A DNA stretch of 64,000 nucleotides from an uncultured Tateyamaria sp. (GTDB lineage Bacteria; Pseudomonadota; Alphaproteobacteria; Rhodobacterales; Rhodobacteraceae), in contig NZ_CANNCF010000003.1 in the NCBI RefSeq assembly GCF_947503045.1, forward strand, positions 434,001 through 498,000, written 5' to 3'. This document shows, one piece after another, positions 54,472-63,457 of this stretch. The notes beneath the pieces are model-generated. The model was not told the DNA's origin. It worked only from the letters and a program-made list of their open reading frames with translations, and made no database searches. The position numbers were made by a program, and so were the translations under genes. Numbering within the stretch: the first letter of the stretch is position 1; each line of letters opens with the position of its first letter.

Positions 54472-56003
54472 AGCGGATCGGGATCGACGTTGGCGGCACC
54501 AATACGGATGCCGTGCTGATTGACAATGACCAGGTGATCGCCGCGATCAAAACGTTCACCACGCAGGACGTGACCACCGGTGTGCGCGTCGCCCTCAAGG
54601 AGGTGGTCGAGGCCGCCGGGCCTGCTGCCGATGCGGTCGAGGCGGTGATGATCGGCACCACCCACTACACCAACGCTGTGGTTCAGCGCCGACAGTTGGA
54701 CCGGGTTGCGGGCATTCGCGTCTCGCTGCCCGCCTCGGCCAGCCTGCCCCCGTTTTGCGACTGGCCCGAGGATCTGGCCGAACAGGTCAACCACGGGGCC
54801 TATCTGGTGCATGGCGGGCATGAATATGACGGGCGCGACATGGTGCCGATGCAGGACATGGAAATCGCCGAAGTCGCCCGCAAAATCCGCAAGGATGGCG
54901 TGAACCGGGTGGCTATTTCGGCCAGCTTCTCGCCCCTGACCGCCGCCTGCGAGGAACACGCCGCAGACATCGTGCGCCAGGAACACCCCGACGCCCATAT
55001 CACGCTCAGCTCGTCGCTGGGGCGCATCGGCCTGCTGGAGCGTGAGAATGTCGCGCTGATGAATGCCTCGCTGATCGGGCTTGCCTCGGACATCACGCAA
55101 GCCTTCAGCGATGCCGTGGCCGCAAGCGGTCTGAACGCGCGTCTCTATATCACGCAAAACGACGGGACCGTGGCCCATGCCGATGCCGCGCGCGACTTCC
55201 CGGTCTTTTCCTTTGCCTCCGGGCCCACCAATTCGATGCGCGGCGCCGCCCTGTTGACCGGGCGCAAGAACGCAATGGTCTGTGATGTGGGCGGGACCAC
55301 GGCCGATGTGGGTTGCCTGATCAACGGCTTCCCGCGCGAGGCCAACAACGTGGTCGAAGTGGGCGGCGTGCGCACCTTGTTCCGGATGCCAGACCTGCTG
55401 TCGATTGCCATCGGTGGCGGCACCAAAGTGTCCAGCGACGCGCACGAGATCGGCCCGCACAGCGTAGGCTACAGGTTGGGGACGCAGGCGCTTGTCTTTG
55501 GCGGTCAAACTCTGACCTGTACCGACATTGCCGTCGCCGCCGGGCTTGCCGATGTGGGGGATCCCGCGCTGGTCAAGCATCTGGACAAGGGTTTGATCAC
55601 CCGCGCCCTTGCCACTGTTCACGAGCGTATCTCTGAGGCCGTCGACCGGATGAAGACCGATGCAACCCCGGTGCCGCTGCTGGCGGTTGGCGGTGGCGCA
55701 ATGCTGATCCCCGAAACGATGCCCGGGATCAACGAAGTCGTCCATGTGGAACACGAGGCGGTCGCAAATGCCGTGGGCGCAGCCATCGCGCAGATTTCAG
55801 GTGAAACGGACCGTATCTACCGCGATGTCAGCCGCGAAGAGGCCATCGAGAACGCCAAGACCGCCGCCATCGCCCAGGCGATCAAGGCCGGCGCTCAGGA
55901 AGACACCATCAAGGTGATCGAAGTCGAGGACCTGCCGCTCAGCTACCTGCCCGGTCAGGCATTGCGTGCCCGCGTCCGCGTCGTGGGTGAGGCCGCATCC
56001 TGA
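54468..56003 (+). CDS. Hydantoinase/oxoprolinase family protein (HyuA-like)
   Basis: A 511-residue protein of the HyuA family. It shows the ASKHA ATPase fold: phosphate-1 motif IGIDVGGTNTDAVLID, a central TTHYTNAVVQR block, the phosphate-2-like VCDVGGTTADVGCLING and adenosine motif LAVGGGAMLIPETMPG. It is shorter than fused oxoprolinases (about 1,250 residues). It should hydrolyse a cyclic amide such as a hydantoin or 5-oxoproline using ATP, together with DUF917. The substrate may be supplied by the divergent peptide transporter. Confidence 0.89.
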   Translation: MKRIGIDVGGTNTDAVLIDNDQVIAAIKTFTTQDVTTGVRVALKEVVEAAGPAADAVEAVMIGTTHYTNAVVQRRQLDRVAGIRVSLPASASLPPFCDWPEDLAEQVNHGAYLVHGGHEYDGRDMVPMQDMEIAEVARKIRKDGVNRVAISASFSPLTAACEEHAADIVRQEHPDAHITLSSSLGRIGLLERENVALMNASLIGLASDITQAFSDAVAASGLNARLYITQNDGTVAHADAARDFPVFSFASGPTNSMRGAALLTGRKNAMVCDVGGTTADVGCLINGFPREANNVVEVGGVRTLFRMPDLLSIAIGGGTKVSSDAHEIGPHSVGYRLGTQALVFGGQTLTCTDIAVAAGLADVGDPALVKHLDKGLITRALATVHERISEAVDRMKTDATPVPLLAVGGGAMLIPETMPGINEVVHVEHEAVANAVGAAIAQISGETDRIYRDVSREEAIENAKTAAIAQAIKAGAQEDTIKVIEVEDLPLSYLPGQALRARVRVVGEAAS

Positions 56004-56019
56004 CGGCCCGCCTGCGCGC

Positions 56020-57021
56020 TCATGTCGTCTGACCGCCCAGCAGCACATAGCCCATGTCGTGACAGGCAATGCCGCTGCGCCCGTTCAGGCGTCGGATGAT
56101 CTCAGAAGCGGCCAACTGCCCGGTTTCAAAGCGTTTTGTCTGGATGGTGGTCAATCTCAACGGCATGTTCTGGCCCACCGCAAGGCCACTGAACCCGGCA
56201 ATTGCCACGTCCCCCGGAATATCTATGCCGCTTTCGATGCAATGGATCATTCCGCCGATGGCCGTCGTGTCATTGGGAAAAAACACGGCATCCAGTTTCG
56301 GATTGTCCTGCAGCATGCCCTTTAGCCCTTCCTTGCCGCGCAGAAAGTTCGGCGGGCTGTCATAAGGGTCAGGGGGCAGAAATTCATGCCCATGTTGGTG
56401 GATGACGGACTGAATTTCGCTGAACCGTTCGGCAGCGGCGATATCGCGCTCGTTCCAGCCCAGAAATCCAAAGCGTCGGTAGCCTTTCGAAATCACATAT
56501 TGCGCCAGATCATGCGCCGCCTTGCGATGGTTGATCCCGATGTTGATGTCGATGGGGGCCGCACTCAGGCTCATGATCTCCACCACAGGGATATCGGTGT
56601 TGCGCAGGATGTTGGTGGCACGCTCGGTATGGACCGCGTTTGACACAATTATGGCCGCCGGACGCCAGGACATCATCGACACGATCAGGGATTCTTCCTT
56701 GTTCAGATCGTAGTCACTGACGCCCACAACGGCATGATACTCCACCCGTTCCAGTTCAGAAGTGATGCCGGTCATCACCTCGGTGAAGATATTGTTGGTC
56801 AGCGACGGGATGATGACGGCGACCTGATTGGATCGGTTTTCAGCCAACGATCCGGCCAGCTTGTTTTGAACATATCCAATTCTTTCAATTACTTCCTGAA
56901 CTTTTTGTTGGGTCCTTTTTGAAACAACCCCCTTGTCGCGCAAGACACGCGACACCGTCATTTCAGACACTTGGGCAACCTCGGCAACGTCGCTCAGGGT
57001 CATTCGTCGTTTCTGCGGCAT
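56020..57021 (-). CDS. LacI-family transcriptional regulator
   Basis: A 333-residue regulator with a LacI helix-turn-helix at residues 7-30 (MTLSDVAEVAQVSEMTVSRVL), a hinge helix (NKLAGSLAENRSNQV) and a periplasmic-binding-like effector domain. It is divergent from the FAD monooxygenase and sugar transporter operon at 57109-63448. Two short palindromes at 57032-57042 and 57051-57066 are candidate operators. It probably represses that operon in the absence of the transported sugar. It converges on the hydantoinase gene 16 bases away, with no terminator visible. Confidence 0.91.
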   Translation of the reverse strand: MPQKRRMTLSDVAEVAQVSEMTVSRVLRDKGVVSKRTQQKVQEVIERIGYVQNKLAGSLAENRSNQVAVIIPSLTNNIFTEVMTGITSELERVEYHAVVGVSDYDLNKEESLIVSMMSWRPAAIIVSNAVHTERATNILRNTDIPVVEIMSLSAAPIDINIGINHRKAAHDLAQYVISKGYRRFGFLGWNERDIAAAERFSEIQSVIHQHGHEFLPPDPYDSPPNFLRGKEGLKGMLQDNPKLDAVFFPNDTTAIGGMIHCIESGIDIPGDVAIAGFSGLAVGQNMPLRLTTIQTKRFETGQLAASEIIRRLNGRSGIACHDMGYVLLGGQTT

Positions 57022-57031
57022 AAAAGCTGAC

Positions 57032-57066
57032 CTAATAGTTAGCGGCTGACAATCTAACAGTAGATT
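57032..57066. promoter_or_regulatory. Candidate LacI-type operators
   Basis: Two palindromes lie in the 87-base gap: CTAA-TAG-TTAG at 57032-57042 and AATCTA-ACAG-TAGATT at 57051-57066. Both are AT-rich against GC-rich coding DNA and are placed to control both the regulator (start 57021) and the operon starting at 57109. They lack a central CG, which many LacI operators have. Confidence 0.45.
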
Positions 57067-57108
57067 AGTCCCCGTCTTTGCGTATCGTAAAGGGTCAGAG
57101 GGGGGATC

Positions 57109-58335
57109 ATGGGTCAGAAAATTGCGATCATTGGTGGATCAATTGCCGGGACGATGGCGGCAATCCTACTGTCGCGCGCCGGTCATTCGGTCGACGTCTT
57201 TGAGCGGTCGCGCAAGGGTCTTGTGGGTCGCGGCGGCGGGGTCACAACCTCGCGCCGGGTGCTCAATGAAATGAAGGCCGCCGATATCCTCGACGAGAAT
57301 TTCCCGTCGATGCCCTATTCCGAACTGCAACTGTCCAAGGTCACGGATGCCACCCAACAATTCGGTCACTGCCCGCTCAGCGTGCCGCTGGACATGCGCT
57401 GCGTGCACTGGTCGGGGATGTGGGAAAACATGCGGCGACGCCTGCCCGACGACATTTATCACAACGACATGCAATTGCTCACCGCAGATCATGACGGCGA
57501 CAGCGTCAGGATGACATTCGCCGACAGCGACGCGCGCCACGCGGATATCGTCCTGTTTGCCGACGGCTATCACTCGCTCGGGCGACGGATCATGTTCCCC
57601 GAGGTTGATCTGGAATATCGCGGCTATACCGTCTGGCGCGGCGTGGTGCCCGAATCTCAGATCGAACAGGTCGATCAGCTGGCCGTGCACCCTAGGTTTT
57701 CGCTCAGAAATCAAAAGGGCAGCTTTATTTCCTACATGATCCCCAGCCGCGAGGGATCAGAGCAGGTCGGGGACCGGCTGTTCAACTGGGCATGCTATTT
57801 CCCGCTGGCGCAAAGCGAGTTGGCGGATTTCATGGTCGACAAGGACGGCGTGTCGCGGGTCGGAACAATTCCGGCAGGCTACATGCGCGCCGAACAGGAT
57901 GATGCGCTTAAATCGATGATCCGCGACAACCTGCCGAAGTATTACGCCGACATTGTCTGCAGTTCGACCGACAACCAGATCCAGCAGATCTATACCTCTG
58001 ACCTCCCGGCCTATCGCAAGGGGCGGATGTGCCTGATGGGAGATGCGGGCATCATGGTGCCGCCACTGACGGGCGCGGGCGTGTTCAAGGGGTTCACCAA
58101 TGCGCGCGATCTGACCCGTGGGCTGGCGACGGACGCACCACTTGACGACATCCTCAGCGACTGGTCCGCGCAACAAACCAAAGTTGCCGTGTCCATGCTC
58201 AACATGGGTCTGGACATGGAAGACGCATTCATCTGGAACACCATCGACCTTGCCACGCACAGCCCACAGGACTGCGCGGCATGGTTTGATAAATCAATCA
58301 ACATCGCCAAGGAGTTTTCCTATTTTGCTGCCTAA
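57109..58335 (+). CDS. FAD-dependent aromatic-type monooxygenase
   Basis: A 408-residue class A flavoprotein monooxygenase. The dinucleotide motif IAIIGGSIAGTMAAI lies near the N terminus; further motifs are ADIVLFADGYHSLGRRI (the DG motif) and GRMCLMGDAGIMVPPLTGAGVFKGFTNARDL (the GD motif). The length and motifs recall 2,6-dihydroxypyridine and salicylate hydroxylases. It is the first gene of an operon continuing into a CUT1 sugar transporter, separated by 15 bases. Its substrate is likely not a plain sugar but a heterocyclic or phenolic compound; this is inference. Confidence 0.84.
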   Translation: MGQKIAIIGGSIAGTMAAILLSRAGHSVDVFERSRKGLVGRGGGVTTSRRVLNEMKAADILDENFPSMPYSELQLSKVTDATQQFGHCPLSVPLDMRCVHWSGMWENMRRRLPDDIYHNDMQLLTADHDGDSVRMTFADSDARHADIVLFADGYHSLGRRIMFPEVDLEYRGYTVWRGVVPESQIEQVDQLAVHPRFSLRNQKGSFISYMIPSREGSEQVGDRLFNWACYFPLAQSELADFMVDKDGVSRVGTIPAGYMRAEQDDALKSMIRDNLPKYYADIVCSSTDNQIQQIYTSDLPAYRKGRMCLMGDAGIMVPPLTGAGVFKGFTNARDLTRGLATDAPLDDILSDWSAQQTKVAVSMLNMGLDMEDAFIWNTIDLATHSPQDCAAWFDKSINIAKEFSYFAA

Positions 58336-58350
58336 GAAAAGAACCCTTTG

Positions 58351-59439
58351 ATGGCCGGTGTCGTCCTTCGAAACGTGTCCAAGTCCTATGGGAATGTGAC
58401 CGTCATTCCCGATTTGTCGCTGGACATCGAAGAGGGTGAGTTTGTCGTATTTGTAGGCCCCTCGGGCTGCGGAAAATCGACAACCCTGCGGATGATCGCC
58501 GGGCTGGAAAAGGTCAGTTCCGGTCAGATCGTCATTTCGGGCAGGGACGTGACATGGGCCAAGCCCAAGGAACGCGACATCGCGATGGTGTTCCAGTCCT
58601 ACGCGCTTTACCCGCATATGAACGTGGCGCAAAACATGTCCTTTGCCCTGCGCCTTGACCGGCGCCCCAAGGCCGAGATCGAGGAACGCGTGCGCATCGC
58701 CGCCGACATGCTGGAACTGACGCCGTATCTTGATCGCAAACCCAAGGACCTGTCGGGCGGGCAACGCCAGCGGGTTGCGATGGGACGTTCGATCGTGCGC
58801 GACGCCTATGTGTTCCTGTTTGACGAACCGCTGTCCAATCTCGACGCCAAACTGCGCTCGACCATGCGCACGGAACTGGCGTTGCTGCATAAAAAGCTCG
58901 ACCGCACAATGATTTACGTGACCCACGACCAGATCGAGGCCATGACCATGGCCGACCGGATCGTGATCATGAAAGACGGCCTGATCCAACAAGTCGGCAC
59001 GCCCAAGGATGTCTACAACGCGCCGGTGAACACCTTTGTGGCGACCTTCATCGGCTCTCCGTCGATGACGCTGGTGCCTGCAGAACTCAGCGAGGACAAC
59101 GGGCAACTGCATGTGCAGGGTGCAGGTTTCAAACTGCCGGTGCCGGATCGACTGAAAGACACCGCCAATCGCGCCACCGGACGGCAGGTCACGCTGGGCT
59201 TGCGCCCTGAACATTTTGCCGCCGAAGCCCGCAGCGACGCCTTTGCCCCCATCGATCTCAAGGTGAAAGTCGCCGAATACATCGGCTCCAGCCAGTTTCT
59301 GGCGGCGGATATGGGCGGGCAGGACATCACCGCCGCCGTCGAAGTCGGCCCCGAAGCCGACCGCATGTCGGACGGGCAGTACTTTTTCGACACGTCACGG
59401 CTTTACCTGTTCGACAGCAATTCCGGGGAGGCCCTCTAG
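58351..59439 (+). CDS. Sugar-type ABC transporter ATPase (UgpC/MalK family)
   Basis: A 362-residue ATPase: Walker [11 protein letters not shown], signature [14 protein letters not shown], Walker [16 protein letters not shown] and a C-terminal TOBE domain (LGLRPEHFAAEA). It starts at ATG 58351; a TTG one codon upstream is possible. It follows the monooxygenase and precedes the binding protein, in the order ATPase, binding protein, two permeases. It closely resembles the ATPase at 6395-7432 but is longer at the C terminus. Confidence 0.93.
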   Translation: MAGVVLRNVSKSYGNVTVIPDLSLDIEEGEFVVFVGPSGCGKSTTLRMIAGLEKVSSGQIVISGRDVTWAKPKERDIAMVFQSYALYPHMNVAQNMSFALRLDRRPKAEIEERVRIAADMLELTPYLDRKPKDLSGGQRQRVAMGRSIVRDAYVFLFDEPLSNLDAKLRSTMRTELALLHKKLDRTMIYVTHDQIEAMTMADRIVIMKDGLIQQVGTPKDVYNAPVNTFVATFIGSPSMTLVPAELSEDNGQLHVQGAGFKLPVPDRLKDTANRATGRQVTLGLRPEHFAAEARSDAFAPIDLKVKVAEYIGSSQFLAADMGGQDITAAVEVGPEADRMSDGQYFFDTSRLYLFDSNSGEAL

Positions 59440-59502
59440 CACCCCAACCGCATGCAACGTTTTGCATATCAACCAAAGTCAAAATCTAACGGGAGGATAA
59501 AG

Positions 59503-60822
59503 ATGACTGGACTATTCAAGAAAGGGGTCGGTGCACTGGCCGCACTGACCATGAGCACGACGCTGGCGTTTGCCAATCCGTATGAGAAATACGAAGGCAC
59601 GACGATTGTCGTGTCATGGCCCGCGCTCAGCCACTTCATCAAGGCCGAAGAGCTGATCGAGGAATTCACCGAGGAAACCGGCATCGAGGTCGAGGTGGAC
59701 GCGCTGCAATACCTCAAACTGCGCGACCGGCAACTGCTGGAGATGTCCAAGGATGAAGGCGAATATGACGTCGTGTCCTGGGTCGTGATGTGGAAAGGCG
59801 AATATGTCTCCAAGGGTCTGCTGACCCCGCTGAGCCAGTTCTACACCAATGGCAGCCTTGTCGATCCCAACTATGACATCAACGACATCGCCGATGCCTA
59901 CCTGCAGAATGGCGGCATTGTCGGTGGTCACAAAGGCTATATGCCGGGAAAATCGGGCGCCATGTATGGTGTGCCGTTCGGGGCAGAGACTTCCATCCTC
60001 GCCTATCGCAAGGACATCTTCGAAGAGCAGGGCCTTGAGGTTCCCGAAACCTATGACGAATTGCGCGACGTGATGGCGAAACTGCACGCCGCTGGCATCC
60101 CGGCACTGACCTCGCGCGGCAAGACAGGCCACCAGGTCACGGCGGGTTGGCTTTTGCATCTCGCACCTCTGGGCGGCAAGATCTTTGATGACAACTGGAA
60201 CCCTGTGATCAACTCACCCGAGGCGGTTGAAGCAGCACAGGTAATGCGCGAAGTCGTCAAGACGGGCCCTGCAGGCATCCCCACCTTCGGCTTTGGCGAA
60301 GCGGCGGCTGCCTTCCTGCAAGGCGAGGCCGCGATGCACCTTGATACACTCAAGATCGCTGCGATGTCGCGCGATCCCAAGCTGTCCAAGATCGACGGCA
60401 AGGTCGGATATGCGCTGCACCCCGTCGGGTCGCGTTGCGGGTCGGAAACGGGTGGCTTTGCCGCCGGCATCCCGGCCAACAGCCAGAACAAAGAGGCGGC
60501 CTTCCTGTTCCTGCAATACATCACCTCCAAGGCAGGCGACCAGCGCATGGTTGAACTGGGCGGCGATCCGGTCCGGATTTCCACGCTGCAAAACAACACC
60601 GAAGGCTTTGACGAATATCCCGTCGTGGCCGAGCAGCTGCCCTGCGCCGACCCCGACTGGCGTCCTCTGATCCCCGAGTGGAACGAGCTGAACATCGACG
60701 TGCTGGGCCAGGCCCTGACGCAGGTCATCACAACAGATGATCCGATCCAGCCGATAATGGATGCCGCCAACGAAAAAGCCCGCGCCATCATGGAGCGCGA
60801 AGGCTACTACGTCTGGCAGTAA
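59503..60822 (+). CDS. Sugar-type ABC transporter substrate-binding protein
   Basis: A 439-residue periplasmic family-1 binding protein. A signal peptide with a MTGLFKKGVGALAALTMSTTLAFA core ends near residue 24. The mature part starts NPYEKYEGTTIVVSWPALSHF and has FTEETGIEVEVDALQ and YGVPFGAETSILAYRKDIFE. The GGGAGGATAAAG site before the ATG at 59503 fixes the start; the frame back to 59452 is not supported. It belongs to the transporter of the 57109-63448 operon. The substrate is unknown; the neighbours suggest a non-sugar or sugar-linked compound. Confidence 0.9.
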   Translation: MTGLFKKGVGALAALTMSTTLAFANPYEKYEGTTIVVSWPALSHFIKAEELIEEFTEETGIEVEVDALQYLKLRDRQLLEMSKDEGEYDVVSWVVMWKGEYVSKGLLTPLSQFYTNGSLVDPNYDINDIADAYLQNGGIVGGHKGYMPGKSGAMYGVPFGAETSILAYRKDIFEEQGLEVPETYDELRDVMAKLHAAGIPALTSRGKTGHQVTAGWLLHLAPLGGKIFDDNWNPVINSPEAVEAAQVMREVVKTGPAGIPTFGFGEAAAAFLQGEAAMHLDTLKIAAMSRDPKLSKIDGKVGYALHPVGSRCGSETGGFAAGIPANSQNKEAAFLFLQYITSKAGDQRMVELGGDPVRISTLQNNTEGFDEYPVVAEQLPCADPDWRPLIPEWNELNIDVLGQALTQVITTDDPIQPIMDAANEKARAIMEREGYYVWQ

Positions 60823-60831
60823 TCTGAAAAA

Positions 60832-60857
60832 CCCCGGCGGGGCCCTCGTGCGGGGCC
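60832..60857 (+). promoter_or_regulatory. GC-rich hairpins after the binding-protein gene
   Basis: CCCC-ggc-GGGG (60832-60842) and GGCCC-tcgtgcg-xGGGCC (60841-60857) are overlapping, so only one forms at a time. They lie 10 bases past the binding-protein stop and about 46 bases before the permease. There is no T run. They may limit read-through or stabilise the 5' transcript. Confidence 0.4.
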
Positions 60858-60902
60858 TCGCCACCTTTCCTTTCCACACAATTCGGGACGCGGCGGAACA
60901 GA

Positions 60903-61850
60903 ATGGCTCATGCTGACATGGATACGCAACGCTTGGACCTGCCCGAGCCGATGCCACAGCCGCGATTTCAAGCAGGCTTTATCACGCCCTACGCCTTTAT
61001 CTTTCCAGCCCTGCTGGTGATGCTGGGCGGACTGCTCTACCCCGTTTTCATGGCGATGTATCTGTCGTTATATGACTGGCAGATCGGCCTTGACCTCGAA
61101 GACGCGCCCTTTGTCGGGCTGACAAATTTCTCGCGCATGCTGACTGACCCGCAAGTCTGGGAAGTGCTCTGGGTCACCATGCGCTTTGGCTTCTGGACCA
61201 TCACCATCGAAATGACCCTCGGCGTCGCCCTTGCCCTGCTGCTGGAAAAACCGATCCGCGGCGCGTCGGTGTTTCGCACGATCTTTATCCTGCCGCTCAT
61301 GGTCTCTCCGGTGGTTGTCGGCCTGATCTGGCGCTACCTGTTCGATGCGCGGGTGGGCTGGATCAACTACTATCTCGGCGCGTGGTTCGGGATCGAACCG
61401 CAGATTTGGCTCGGGGATGCGCAACTGGCCTTCTTTGCCATCGTGTTCACCGACATCTGGCAGTGGACGCCGTTCATCTTCATCATCGTGATTGCAGGCC
61501 TGCAGGCCCTGCCGTCCGAAGTGGTCGAAGCCTCGACCATCGACGGGGCCAACTGGTGGCAGCAGGTCTTTCTGGTCAAGCTGCCGATGATCAAATCGAT
61601 CCTCGTGATTGCCCTGTTGATGCGTCTCATCGACGTGTTCCGCGGGATGGAGGTCATGCTGATCATGACCGGCGGTGGCCCGGGCCGAAGTACCGAGCTG
61701 TTGTCCCTGCACATCTACAACCGTGCCTTTGAGACCCAGCAACTAGGCTACGCGTCGGCCATTTCCGTACTTTTGATTGTCATAGTGTTCGCGATCTCGA
61801 CCCTGATCCTGACGATGGCCAATCCCATGAAATCAAGATCGGACGTCTGA
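60903..61850 (+). CDS. Sugar-type ABC transporter permease (MalF type)
   Basis: A 315-residue membrane permease with an N-terminal cytoplasmic region of about 25 residues and six membrane segments. The EAA loop is VVEASTIDGANWWQQVFLVKLPMI. Typical flanking stretches include YDWQIGLDLEDAPFVGLTNFSRML (near residues 56-80) and GGGPGRSTELLSLHIYNRAF. It is followed one base later by the partner permease. Confidence 0.92.
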   Translation: MAHADMDTQRLDLPEPMPQPRFQAGFITPYAFIFPALLVMLGGLLYPVFMAMYLSLYDWQIGLDLEDAPFVGLTNFSRMLTDPQVWEVLWVTMRFGFWTITIEMTLGVALALLLEKPIRGASVFRTIFILPLMVSPVVVGLIWRYLFDARVGWINYYLGAWFGIEPQIWLGDAQLAFFAIVFTDIWQWTPFIFIIVIAGLQALPSEVVEASTIDGANWWQQVFLVKLPMIKSILVIALLMRLIDVFRGMEVMLIMTGGGPGRSTELLSLHIYNRAFETQQLGYASAISVLLIVIVFAISTLILTMANPMKSRSDV

Positions 61851-61851
61851 G

Positions 61852-62679
61852 ATGAATGACACTTTCTCGCGTCAGCTGTACCACTATTCCGCTCTGGTCG
61901 TTCTGGCCTTCATGGCGCTGGCCCCGATCTGGGTGATGCTGGCCACGTCTTTCAAGAACGACATCGACGTGCAATCTGCTGAACCGCTGTGGCTGTTTTT
62001 TGTGCCCACGCTGGAAAATTACGAATACATCATGACGCGGGGCAAGTTTGACCGCTATCTCACCAACTCGATCATCGTCGGTTGCGCCTCAACCGTGATG
62101 ACGTTGTTGTTGGGTGGGTTTTGCGCCTACGCGCTGGCGCGGCTTGATTTCAAAGGGCGCACGCTGATGGCGAATTCGACGCTGATGGTGCGCATGGTGC
62201 CCCCGGCGGTGCTGGCGGTGCCTGCCTTTGCATTCGTGATGATCTCGGGCGTGGACAACGACCTTGCGGTGCTGACCTTTCTATACACCGCGCTGAACCT
62301 GCCTTTTGCGATCTGGCTGCTTTTCGGGTTTTACAAACAAATCCCGGTCGAGCTGGAAGAGGCGGCGGTCGTCGATGGTGCATCGCCCTTGCAGGTGTTC
62401 TTCCGGGTGCTGTTGCCGCTGATGAAGTCAGGCTATGCGGTCGCGGGCATCTTTACCTTCCGCATTGCGTGGAACGAATTCATCCTCGCCCTGCTGCTCA
62501 CCGGGCGCACCACGCGCACGCTGCCTGTGGCGGCCTCGGGCTTTATCACAGACACCGGCGTTGAATGGGGGCGGATCATGGCCATGGGCACGCTGATCGT
62601 AATCCCGCCGCTTCTGTTCACCTTCTTCGCCGCGCGCCAGATCATCGCCGGTATGACGGCAGGCGCCGTAAAGGGCTGA
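61852..62679 (+). CDS. Sugar-type ABC transporter permease (MalG type)
   Basis: A 275-residue permease with six membrane segments, the EAA loop LEEAAVVDGASPLQVFFRVLLPLM and the MalG-type WNEFILALLLTGRTTRTLPVAASGF. It is separated by a single base from the upstream permease stop and from the cytochrome b561-like gene downstream, so all are in one transcript. Confidence 0.93.
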   Translation: MNDTFSRQLYHYSALVVLAFMALAPIWVMLATSFKNDIDVQSAEPLWLFFVPTLENYEYIMTRGKFDRYLTNSIIVGCASTVMTLLLGGFCAYALARLDFKGRTLMANSTLMVRMVPPAVLAVPAFAFVMISGVDNDLAVLTFLYTALNLPFAIWLLFGFYKQIPVELEEAAVVDGASPLQVFFRVLLPLMKSGYAVAGIFTFRIAWNEFILALLLTGRTTRTLPVAASGFITDTGVEWGRIMAMGTLIVIPPLLFTFFAARQIIAGMTAGAVKG

Positions 62680-62680
62680 C

Positions 62681-63448
62681 ATGTGGGAGTGGCTGAGCGC
62701 ACCAATTGACCCCGCACGCGCCCATGAGGTGGGTCTGCTGGTGTCCTGGCATGCGCGCATGATGGTGCTGGCCTGGGGCGTTCTGGCCCCATTGGCGGTC
62801 ATCTTCGCCCGGTTTTTCAAGATCATGCCGCGCCAGAACTGGCCGGTCGAGCTGGATCACCCGTTTTGGTGGCGATGCCACTGGATCGGGCAATCGGCTG
62901 TGTTTGTGCTGTCGATCGTCGGCTTTGCCCTCGTCCTGCCCCCCGATTTTCAGGCGCTGAGCACGCACACCGCGCTGGGGTATCTTTTGCTGCTGGGCTT
63001 GGTCGCGCAGGTGATGCTTGGCATTTTTCGCGGCAACAAGGGCGGCCCCACCGAGTTGCGCAAGCAAGGCAGCATGCGCGGCCATCACTATGACATGACG
63101 GGTTGGCGGCGCATGTTCGAATGGCTGCACAAGTCTCTGGGATACGCGCTACTGGCCCTTTCCGTCGCCGTTATCGCGCTGGGGCTTTGGAAGGCAAACG
63201 CGCCGCTATGGATGTGGGGCGTTCTGGGCATCTGGTGGTGCTTTCTGGTCGGGCTCTACTCCGCCTTGCAAAAGCGGGGCATGGCCGTGGACACTTATCA
63301 GGCCATTTGGGGCCCCGACCCGTCCCATCCCGGCAATCGCCTGCCCGCCCCCGGCTGGGGTGTACAGCGGCCCGCCAACTTGCTTAGTGGCACCGGTGCA
63401 GATGTCGACAACCTGATGCCCGACGGCCAACACACTGCCCCGAAATAG
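62681..63448 (+). CDS. Cytochrome b561 domain-containing membrane protein
   Basis: A 255-residue membrane protein with about six hydrophobic segments. Conserved His in VSWHARMMVLAWGVL, STHTALGYLLLLGLV and FEWLHKSLGYALLAL fit paired haem b ligands of the cytochrome b561 / ferric-reductase-like family; a fourth may be the His in GHHYDMTG. It would carry electrons across the membrane. It lies one base after the permease and is the last gene of the LacI-linked operon, so electron transfer may support the FAD monooxygenase. It converges on an ornithine cyclodeaminase-family gene 9 bases away. Confidence 0.78.
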   Translation: MWEWLSAPIDPARAHEVGLLVSWHARMMVLAWGVLAPLAVIFARFFKIMPRQNWPVELDHPFWWRCHWIGQSAVFVLSIVGFALVLPPDFQALSTHTALGYLLLLGLVAQVMLGIFRGNKGGPTELRKQGSMRGHHYDMTGWRRMFEWLHKSLGYALLALSVAVIALGLWKANAPLWMWGVLGIWWCFLVGLYSALQKRGMAVDTYQAIWGPDPSHPGNRLPAPGWGVQRPANLLSGTGADVDNLMPDGQHTAPK

Positions 63449-63457
63449 CAACCGCGA

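Noticed and set aside
53823-55754. 643-residue minus-strand frame antisense to the DUF917 and hydantoinase genes
   Set aside because: Low-complexity His/Arg/Gly-rich sequence without a domain; the plus-strand genes have clear family motifs and coupled starts, so this is a shadow of codon bias.
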